Positions 1 to 4,926 of a stretch of DNA of 7,060 nucleotides are shown here, one piece after another. The notes beneath the pieces are model-generated. The model was given only the letters and a program-made list of their open reading frames with translations. It ran no database searches and was not told the DNA's origin. The stretch comes from DHVE2 group archaeon (GTDB taxonomy: Archaea > Thermoplasmatota > Thermoplasmata > Thermoplasmatales > Aciduliprofundaceae). Location: the NCBI GenBank assembly GCA_027014065.1, contig JALWEL010000216.1, positions 1 to 7,060 of the forward strand, given 5' to 3'. The first letter of the stretch is position 1. Each line of letters begins with the position of its first letter. The position numbers were made by a program, and so were the translations under genes.

Positions 1-1935
1 TTCGTACACGGCGCGCGGAGAGTTGGCGTGAATGGTGCCAAGAACGGCGCTTCCTGCAGTACCCGCTCTCATAGCCTCGTAGAGTGTTCTCGCTTCTTTA
101 CCTCTCACTTCTCCTATAACTATTGCGCTCTCACCCAATCTCAAAGCCAATCTTAGCGTATCGTCCATGGTCACCTCGCTGGTGCCGCCAAATGTTGACC
201 TCACGAGTAGAGGAAGAACTTTGTATCCCAGGCTTTGAAGATAAACAGATGGCAATTCAGGGGTATCTTCAATCACTATGATCCTCTGGCTCTGTGGGAA
301 CTCGAACAGAATTGAGCTCATAAGCGAAGTCTTACCCGCACTCCTGCTTCCGGTCACGAGCATGGTTGCATTTCCATCGACTAAGAAGGAGAGAAGACCT
401 GCGCCCATGGGAGTTATACTCTCTAGATAAATGTGCCTTAATAGAGTCCACGGCACGCGGGAATGGCGGCGGAATGCGAAGGATATACCTCTGGGGCTGA
501 GCGGGGGTCCCACTGCTGTAACTCTAGTCTTGAATTCTTTTAAATCAATTTCCAATAGTGGATGAGCTTCAGAGAAAGGCCTACCGCTTTCCATTCTGAA
601 TCTTGATATCATGCTCTTTGCATCTCTTTCGCTGAGAACTATGTTTGTAACAAACTTCTCGGGAATACCTTTTCCGAGACCGCCCTGGAGAATCACATAT
701 ATGTTATTGTTGGAGACGGGCGCATCCAAATAGATATCCTGTATGTAGGGGTCATCGAAGAGAATCTCCATTATACCGAAGCCAGAGGTGTATTTCATAA
801 GGTACTTTGCGAGCCTCTGCACAGTGGCCATTTCACCTTCTCTATCCTTGCCAAGGGATATGTTGTAGAGCTTGGCCAACTTGAATATAAGCTTTCCACC
901 CTCCTCCTCTATGTACTTAGAAGAAGCACCAGGTTTCAAAACCTCCATGCCGCGGGGATACTCAGCCAGGAGCTCCTTTCTGGCCATATCTATTAAGCGC
1001 ATGTGCTCCTCAGGAATGTGATACTCCGGTGGATCCACGTAGTAGAGACCTTCTATTTCGGTGGGCAGCCTATAAAGCTTCACAGGGATGTCGTGAACCA
1101 CGTATTCTTTCACCAACACGCTCCCCTTGGGCTTGTCAAAACTCACCCATGATGGCGAAAATCCTGGCCTTCTACGAGAGTTCTTGGTGAGAATTTCGTC
1201 AATTCTATCTTTGATTCTCTTCCCGCTAACCTGCAAGCCGACATTTCTCACTTTGGCTAAGAGGGTTAGTGGAGTGCGGACCTTCTCTTCCATCTGTATG
1301 TTCACATTTATACCTATCTCCCCGAGCCAATCGATGTACTTTTTGAATGCGTAATTTAAATCCTCTATGGATGAGGCCCTGCATTTTTTACATCTTTCCG
1401 AGTAAACAGGCTCCCTACCGAACTGATCTACAATGTAATAAAAGTAAGTTGGAAATTCGGCGATATTGTTTAAAAACACGTTTCGCAATTTTATGAATAT
1501 CTGCTGCGGATTGAGCGGACACACAGGGCACCTAAGCTTCTTGCGATCTTTCTCGGGAACATCTGAGAAATATTCGGTGAGGGGATCCCTCATGCTTAAG
1601 TTCTCCAAAGATCTTGCATATTCAAGCATGCTTTTTAGAAGCCTTATGCTCTCTCCGTAATACTCACGAACATTGTATTTTTCCAAGTCTATAAGATCAA
1701 CATTTACCGCTTGAGATAAAGTCCGAAGCACCCTTCCAAAGCATATATTGTTTGTCAAATCACCTGCGGATTTGCATCTCTTACATTCTTTTACAACGAG
1801 CTTTGTAACATCGCCCTCTGTAACGATAGAATATTGGCAAGGTTTCAAAACTTTCTTCCCAATATCTTTAGGTTTTTTCTTTTTCTCTGTAACATCTCCA
1901 CTATCTTTCTTTGCACCTTCCGCCGGAGTTGCCAT
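1..1935 (-). CDS. Type II/IV secretion system or archaeal type IV pilus assembly ATPase (GspE/FlaI/VirB11 class), C-terminus cut off by window edge
   Basis: A hand translation of the minus strand is open for 645 codons from ATG 1935 to the left edge. The last third is a secretion ATPase: Walker A at residues 529-537 (GSRSAGKTS), Asp box around 553-563 (IEDTPELP), Walker B around 604-613 (AIVIGEVRGK) and His box 633-640 (GTIHANSP). Such proteins form cytoplasmic hexamers that hydrolyse ATP to drive assembly or export through a partner membrane protein of the GspF/TadC class; none is visible here, but it could lie beyond the edge. The preceding region (about 280-525) resembles the usual N-terminal domain of these ATPases. 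Residues 1-30 are Lys-rich and probably disordered. Residues 33-185 hold eight cysteines (33, 51, 54, 65, 136, 139, 182, 185), including three CxxC pairs that suggest metal binding. In-frame ATGs also exist at 1953 and 1968, but the TATA box at 1958-1965 favours 1935. The family is certain; the substrate (pilus, archaellum or secretion) is not. Confidence 0.93.
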   Translation of the reverse strand, partial: MATPAEGAKKDSGDVTEKKKKPKDIGKKVLKPCQYSIVTEGDVTKLVVKECKRCKSAGDLTNNICFGRVLRTLSQAVNVDLIDLEKYNVREYYGESIRLLKSMLEYARSLENLSMRDPLTEYFSDVPEKDRKKLRCPVCPLNPQQIFIKLRNVFLNNIAEFPTYFYYIVDQFGREPVYSERCKKCRASSIEDLNYAFKKYIDWLGEIGINVNIQMEEKVRTPLTLLAKVRNVGLQVSGKRIKDRIDEILTKNSRRRPGFSPSWVSFDKPKGSVLVKEYVVHDIPVKLYRLPTEIEGLYYVDPPEYHIPEEHMRLIDMARKELLAEYPRGMEVLKPGASSKYIEEEGGKLIFKLAKLYNISLGKDREGEMATVQRLAKYLMKYTSGFGIMEILFDDPYIQDIYLDAPVSNNNIYVILQGGLGKGIPEKFVTNIVLSERDAKSMISRFRMESGRPFSEAHPLLEIDLKEFKTRVTAVGPPLSPRGISFAFRRHSRVPWTLLRHIYLESITPMGAGLLSFLVDGNATMLVTGSRSAGKTSLMSSILFEFPQSQRIIVIEDTPELPSVYLQSLGYKVLPLLVRSTFGGTSEVTMDDTLRLALRLGESAIVIGEVRGKEARTLYEAMRAGTAGSAVLGTIHANSPRAVYE

Positions 1936-1957
1936 AAGGAATGTATGGGGCATGAGG

Positions 1958-1965
1958 TATATAAA
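1958..1965 (-). promoter_or_regulatory. TATA box of the secretion ATPase gene
   Basis: Reading the minus strand, TTTATATA is centred about 26-27 bases upstream of ATG 1935. This is the standard archaeal spacing to a transcription start, so the mRNA is probably leaderless and begins at or next to that ATG. The box lies between the upstream in-frame ATGs (1953 is downstream of it and 1968 overlaps its upstream side), which argues against those starts. Inferred from sequence only. Confidence 0.6.
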
Positions 1966-1988
1966 CATAACGCCGCCTTAAATCAAAA

Positions 1989-1996
1989 AATATTTA
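1989..1996 (+). promoter_or_regulatory. TATA box of the DUF211 gene
   Basis: AATATTTA, preceded by an A-rich stretch that could act as the TFB recognition element, is centred about 29 bases before ATG 2022. It predicts a transcription start about two bases before the start codon, hence a leaderless or nearly leaderless mRNA. It is back to back with the ATPase TATA box, so the 86-base spacer holds two divergent promoters. Confidence 0.55.
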
Positions 1997-2021
1997 TCTC
2001 CGAAGCATATCATCGCATAAT

Positions 2022-2324
2022 ATGAAAAAAGACGAATACGGAATAAGGAGACTCGTGTTAGATGTTCTGAAGCCACACAAGCCATCCATCGTTGACGTAG
2101 CGCTAAGATTAAGCAAAGTCGAAGGGGTAAGCGGAGTAAACTGCATACTCAGCGAAGTTGATCAGGAGACTGAAAACATAAAGGTTATAGTTGAGGGAAT
2201 AAACATAAATTTCGAAGAGCTTTCGGATAGCTTAGAAGATTTAGGGGGGGTGATTCACTCCGTGGACGGCGTGGTTGCCGGTAAAAAGCTTGTGGAAGAT
2301 GTGGAAACCCCACAGGACAAATAA
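2022..2324 (+). CDS. DUF211 family protein
   Basis: A 100-residue protein that matches the archaeal DUF211 family across its length. Recognisable family signatures are the N-terminal LVLDVLKPH (residues 11-19), the central VEGVSGVN (33-40) and the C-terminal LGGVIHSVDGVVAGK (74-88). Family members are small proteins of about 90-100 residues with a ferredoxin-like alpha/beta fold; to my knowledge their biochemical role is not established, so no function is given. There is no signal peptide or membrane segment, so it is probably cytosolic. The start at 2022 has a TATA box at the right distance and gives the family's usual N-terminus. The last nine residues are acidic and probably flexible. A run of seven G (2244-2250) sits in the conserved LGGV motif, but the frame is intact on both sides. 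The gene stops directly against the SRP19 stop codon on the other strand. Confidence 0.88.
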   Translation: MKKDEYGIRRLVLDVLKPHKPSIVDVALRLSKVEGVSGVNCILSEVDQETENIKVIVEGININFEELSDSLEDLGGVIHSVDGVVAGKKLVEDVETPQDK

Positions 2325-2588
2325 TCAGATGTTTTTCACTTTTTTAGCAATCTTTCTCAGTACTTCGTTTTTGCTCTCATCCGTGTAGATTATTATCCTC
2401 CCCTTCTCTTTCCACCAAAATTTAGGGTATCTCTTTTCCTCTTCCACGTCGAATTTGTATCCCAACTCTCTGACGGCTTTCACAATGGTGTCCAGCTTCG
2501 CATCAAAAGCCAGCGATTTTGGTACCCTTCTCCCTTCCTTCCGAGAATAATTGACATTAAAATAAATGGGATATATGATCAAGCTCAT
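2325..2588 (-). CDS. srp19: Signal recognition particle 19 kDa protein SRP19
   Basis: An 87-residue protein with the SRP19 layout: an N-terminal strand followed by an IYPIYF segment, the RNA-contacting EGRRVPKSLA motif (residues 18-27), a helix with the ELGY segment (41-44), the KRYPKFWW block (52-59), KGRIIIY (62-68) and a basic tail. In archaea SRP19 binds helices 6 and 8 of 7S RNA and prepares the RNA for SRP54, which targets membrane and secreted proteins co-translationally. It is at the short end of archaeal SRP19 lengths but has both key motifs. ATG 2588 overlaps the S8e stop codon in ATGA, which supports both the start and translational coupling to S8e. No separate promoter is visible. 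The 7S RNA gene is not in this window. Confidence 0.93.
   Translation of the reverse strand: MSLIIYPIYFNVNYSRKEGRRVPKSLAFDAKLDTIVKAVRELGYKFDVEEEKRYPKFWWKEKGRIIIYTDESKNEVLRKIAKKVKNI
2332..2345 (+). terminator. Oligo-T terminator for DUF211, inside the SRP19 coding end
   Basis: Just after the DUF211 stop codon the plus strand has T5 (2332-2336) and T6 (2340-2345) separated by three bases. Archaeal RNA polymerase terminates at oligo-T without needing a hairpin. On the other strand these A runs encode the Lys-rich C-terminus of SRP19, so coding and termination share the bases. Inferred from composition only. Confidence 0.45.
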
Positions 2589-2965
2589 TGCAGAAGCACT
2601 CCATTCAGCACCCCATGCTGCCCTGGCCTTGATGTGATTTTAACCTTTCCAACGGAGGTTTCCACAATAGCGCCCTTTGTTATTATGTTTCTCTGGGCAA
2701 AGTGTGGGTTTGACGGATTTTCCACGACGCTAACAATCTTTGCCTTCTCGGTCTTCTTTGTCTGGGGATTGTAAACGTTAACGTATATATCGCGAAGAAC
2801 TTTTATCTTATAATTACCCCCGCGCACCCTCACAATCTTCATTCTCCTATCTCCTATATGCGTGTAAACCGGCTCACGTCCAAGCTCGTATTTTCTCTTT
2901 TTGCGAGCCATCCTTATTCTTCCGCCGGATATTTTTCTGAGTGCACGACCCTGCCATATTGCCAT
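2585..2965 (-). CDS. rps8e: 30S ribosomal protein S8e
   Basis: A 126-residue archaeal S8e, a small-subunit protein shared by archaea and eukaryotes and absent from bacteria. It has the N-terminal WQGR (residues 4-7) and RKISGGR (10-16), the basic RKKRK stretch, RGGN (38-41), the central VENPSNPHFAQRNIITKGA block (71-89) and the C-terminal TSRPGQHGVLNG (111-122). A longer in-frame reading from 2998 would add 11 residues, but ATG 2965 gives the family's normal start, beginning MAIWQGR, and follows a good Shine-Dalgarno sequence. The C-terminal overlap with SRP19 makes a two-gene operon. The gene is expected to be highly expressed. Confidence 0.96.
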   Translation of the reverse strand: MAIWQGRALRKISGGRIRMARKKRKYELGREPVYTHIGDRRMKIVRVRGGNYKIKVLRDIYVNVYNPQTKKTEKAKIVSVVENPSNPHFAQRNIITKGAIVETSVGKVKITSRPGQHGVLNGVLLQ

Positions 2966-2968
2966 ATT

Positions 2969-2976
2969 ATCACCTT
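2969..2976 (-). promoter_or_regulatory. Shine-Dalgarno site that sets the S8e start
   Basis: The minus strand reads AAGGTGAT three bases before ATG 2965, with GGTGA complementary to the archaeal 16S rRNA 3' end. It supports the 2965 start over the upstream in-frame one at 2998. It is the only clear ribosome binding site found before a gene with its own promoter; the others look leaderless. Confidence 0.6.
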
Positions 2977-2996
2977 GTCCCGCATATATACGGCTC

Positions 2997-3005
2997 ATAT
3001 TTAAA
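2997..3005 (-). promoter_or_regulatory. TATA box of the S8e-SRP19 operon
   Basis: TTTAAATAT on the minus strand is centred about 36 bases upstream of ATG 2965, predicting a transcription start near 2974 and a leader of about ten bases that just contains the Shine-Dalgarno site. A second TATA-like stretch at 2981-2989 lies too close to the start codon to fit a leader. Confidence 0.5.
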
Positions 3006-3043
3006 CATTCTCCTCAGAAACCATCTTTAACCATATTCCCGTA

Positions 3044-3679
3044 TCATAGCAGGGAGAAGAGATAGATGAAAAAAGACATGGCGAGCTGGTTGGAGAAGTT
3101 ATCGTTGGGGGGAACGTTGTAAAATTCAACAATTGTCCCTACAATTGCACCTAAGATAGAATATGATAAAGGAAGGAAAACAATGAATATCAAAAGGGCG
3201 GAGACGAAGAACGCCAAGCTCCCCTCCAAGCTCTTTGAATTCTTGAAACGATGCCTTCCCAAGCTCTTTCCCACCAGGGCGGCCAACGCATCGCTTATTG
3301 TGGCAACTGCAATTGTGGCCACCGCAATCTCCATGGGAAAAAACAGAACGTTGATTAGCGCTGCTATGGCAAAATAAATATGTGCTCCGATGCAAACCTC
3401 CTCCTCTGCCCTGGCGATTTCCCTGATTTTTTTATCGACCAGTTCGAATCCTTTGCTTATGACTTTAAATGTCTCTTCGTTGAATAATGGCCTAATTCCT
3501 TTTATTATCTTTGTAGTGGTGTCCTTGGAGATGCGATAGGGCTCTATCATAAAGAATATAACGATGGAAATTGAGATAAACAAAGCTGTGAGCTCTTTCC
3601 CGAAGTAGAAATAAGAGATGGGAACAAGCAAGCCTGCGAGATGCAACGTTTTGCGGAGCGCTTCAGATTTCAATGACAC
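3044..3679 (-). CDS. SEC59/VTE5-type polyprenol (dolichol-like) kinase family membrane protein
   Basis: A 211-residue, very hydrophobic protein of the CTP-dependent polyprenol kinase / phosphatidate cytidylyltransferase superfamily. Visible motifs are the N-terminal E6-xx-RK-xx-H13 with a following Gly-rich helix, D130-ALAALVGKSLG (130-141), KNSKSLEGS (146-154) and a late E185 with DN at 193-194, in the order seen in SEC59/DGK1/VTE5 proteins. I see about five to six membrane helices. Relatives phosphorylate dolichol, phytol, farnesol or diacylglycerol using CTP; in an archaeon an isoprenoid alcohol such as dolichol or geranylgeraniol is the likely substrate, but the sequence does not say which. 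The start is GTG 3679: an in-frame TAA at 3688-3686 excludes anything further upstream. TTG 3673 is the alternative. It has its own promoter and lies upstream of the S8e operon with a promoter between them. Confidence 0.82.
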   Translation of the reverse strand: MSLKSEALRKTLHLAGLLVPISYFYFGKELTALFISISIVIFFMIEPYRISKDTTTKIIKGIRPLFNEETFKVISKGFELVDKKIREIARAEEEVCIGAHIYFAIAALINVLFFPMEIAVATIAVATISDALAALVGKSLGRHRFKNSKSLEGSLAFFVSALLIFIVFLPLSYSILGAIVGTIVEFYNVPPNDNFSNQLAMSFFIYLFSLL

Positions 3680-3700
3680 ACCATATTAAAGTTCTGAAAG

Positions 3701-3709
3701 TAGATAAGG
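3701..3709 (-). promoter_or_regulatory. Probable TATA box of the polyprenol kinase-like gene
   Basis: CCTTATCTA on the minus strand is centred about 26 bases before GTG 3679, fitting a leaderless mRNA. The match to the archaeal TATA consensus is weaker than for the neighbouring genes. The alternative CTTTAATATG at 3692-3683 is too close to the start. Confidence 0.35.
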
Positions 3710-3777
3710 GTTTCCCCATCATTTAGGAAGAGGCTATTGTGTCTGAGATTGGAATTTAAATGTGCAACCTAAAATTT

Positions 3778-4707
3778 TTATCTCCAAAAGTATAACAACA
3801 TCCTATCCCCCACAAAAATTCTAGTACTTTTTAGAGCTGCAATAAATGTAGAGCATTTCATTTTCTTCTGTAAATTAATAGCTGGAAACAAAATATGCGT
3901 ATTTATTCCTCTTTTTTTCAGCATTCCTATGAAATTTAATTCATCTTTTATTCTGGTTTGAAAGCATGAACAAACGTATTCCATTCCATCTTTCTCAAAA
4001 AATATGTGTGCCCATAAGCTTGTGTTGGACCAATCATTTAACACTACCAAAGTTATCCACTCATATTTTATAATAGTCTCACTTAAATCACCCAAAATTT
4101 TAATAGTATACGGAATTTTAATACAGCCATCCAAGGCAACTACCTTTTTTATTGGAAAAAGCTCACTTAACACACGGATCACACCAAGGGGTTGGAATAT
4201 AAAAAACATGATGAATGCTATTGATGATAACGCCAGTCCAATACCTTTATATGGAGGTAATACACCTAAGAGAAGCAGGATAACGAAAAATAGATATATC
4301 AATAGTGCAATAAAATACAAAATAAAATGCTCCTGTTGGGCAATTTCAACTCTTTGGAGATTTTGCTGCAGAGTAAAATTAGAAAGGTTGTCCTCAAACA
4401 CATTACATTCTAGTTTCTCTCTGTTTTCTTTACAATATATATTCCCGGGATAATCGGGCAGCATTTCCCGTTTTACGTCTATCACATATTCCGTTCCCAT
4501 TATGATTGGAAAGAGCATGAAAATAAAAATCGAAACTCCAAGGAAAATCCTGAGAAAACTCCCCGTTGGCCCTTCGGGGACATCGTAGTATAACTCATTG
4601 AGGTTATGAACATTTAGTTTATAGATAAAAATCCATCCTACAAACATATCCATTCCAATCGCTAATATCAAACCATTTGTTGAACGTTTAAGTTTTCTCC
4701 ATATCAC
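3778..4707 (-). CDS. Unrecognised membrane protein, four helices plus a cytosolic PH-like domain
   Basis: A 309-residue protein that I do not recognise by family. Hydrophobic segments at about 13-31, 50-76, 127-149 and 155-178 give two helical hairpins. The loop 77-126 carries two cysteines (92, 101) and acidic and Gln-rich residues and, with the basic N-terminus inside, would lie between helices 2 and 3 on the cytoplasmic side; the topology is uncertain. After the fourth helix comes a soluble C-terminal domain (about 185-309): a short strand with ALDGCIKIP (191-199), strands ending in YEWITLVVL (215-223), FFEKDGMEYVCSC (236-248), then a helix with LKKRGI (263-268). This order resembles bacterial PH-like (DUF304/YdbT-type) domains that follow membrane hairpins, which is inference. 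The start is GTG 4707; a TGA three codons upstream rules out extension. The gene is visibly more AT-rich than its neighbours. It has its own promoter. Confidence 0.7.
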   Translation of the reverse strand: MIWRKLKRSTNGLILAIGMDMFVGWIFIYKLNVHNLNELYYDVPEGPTGSFLRIFLGVSIFIFMLFPIIMGTEYVIDVKREMLPDYPGNIYCKENREKLECNVFEDNLSNFTLQQNLQRVEIAQQEHFILYFIALLIYLFFVILLLLGVLPPYKGIGLALSSIAFIMFFIFQPLGVIRVLSELFPIKKVVALDGCIKIPYTIKILGDLSETIIKYEWITLVVLNDWSNTSLWAHIFFEKDGMEYVCSCFQTRIKDELNFIGMLKKRGINTHILFPAINLQKKMKCSTFIAALKSTRIFVGDRMLLYFWR

Positions 4708-4734
4708 TGCCTTTCAAAATTAATTTCTTATCTC

Positions 4735-4743
4735 TATATATTT
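4735..4743 (-). promoter_or_regulatory. TATA box of the four-helix membrane protein gene
   Basis: AAATATATA on the minus strand is centred about 32 bases before GTG 4707, predicting a transcription start a few bases upstream of the GTG. No Shine-Dalgarno sequence fits, so a very short leader is likely. It supports GTG 4707 as the start in the absence of an in-frame ATG nearby. Confidence 0.5.
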
Positions 4744-4895
4744 TCCTCATAGTTAGCAAGTTCAGGCTCATTCATAAAGAGTGAGAATGAAATGCGCTGT
4801 GAAAGATATCCAATTTACGATGTAGCCGGAAAAATATAGCTATTTCGCAGCTCCATCATGCGCATCCCTACTCCTTTTCCCTCCACACCGCAAAA
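4744..4895. other. Spacer between divergent genes, no gene assigned
   Basis: This is the core of the 219-base spacer between the four-helix membrane protein and the transglycosylase. It contains an 8-base palindrome ATAGCTAT near 4835-4842 and a 15-codon open frame at 4792-4839, neither convincing. No tRNA-like cloverleaf, riboswitch-like stem or long repeat was seen by eye. A small non-coding RNA cannot be excluded. Confidence 0.3.
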
Positions 4896-4904
4896 CATTT
4901 AATA
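4896..4904 (+). promoter_or_regulatory. TATA box of the transglycosylase gene
   Basis: CATTTAATA is centred 27 bases before ATG 4927, preceded by the purine-rich GCAAAA that could bind TFB. It predicts transcription starting at or one base before the ATG, that is, a leaderless mRNA. No Shine-Dalgarno sequence is present. Confidence 0.6.
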
Positions 4905-4926
4905 CCCCCTCGGAATTGCCTTCGGT

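Noticed and set aside
1936..1968. Upstream in-frame ATGs (1953 and 1968) for the ATPase.
   Set aside because: They overlap or immediately follow the TATA box; its spacing fits transcription starting at 1935.
1127..2025. Several open frames of 60-80 codons on the plus strand, antisense to the ATPase.
   Set aside because: They lie wholly or largely opposite a gene with catalytic motifs, have low-complexity Phe/Ser/Leu-rich translations and no promoter.
2966..2998. Longer S8e start at 2998 giving 11 extra residues.
   Set aside because: The extra residues are not part of the family, would overlap the TATA region, and a Shine-Dalgarno site sits right before ATG 2965.
4004..4453. A 149-codon plus-strand open frame opposite the four-helix membrane protein.
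   Set aside because: Its translation is not domain-like, and the minus-strand frame has coherent membrane helices, a full-length frame and a promoter.
4792..4839. A 15-codon open frame in the spacer before tgt (begins MRCERYPIYD).
   Set aside because: It is very short, has only a weak GTGAG upstream, and I cannot link it to a family. It could be the remnant of a gene start or chance.
4835..4842. Palindrome ATAGCTAT in the divergent spacer.
   Set aside because: Eight bases with flanks that do not pair; expected by chance in an AT-rich spacer, with no second copy seen.
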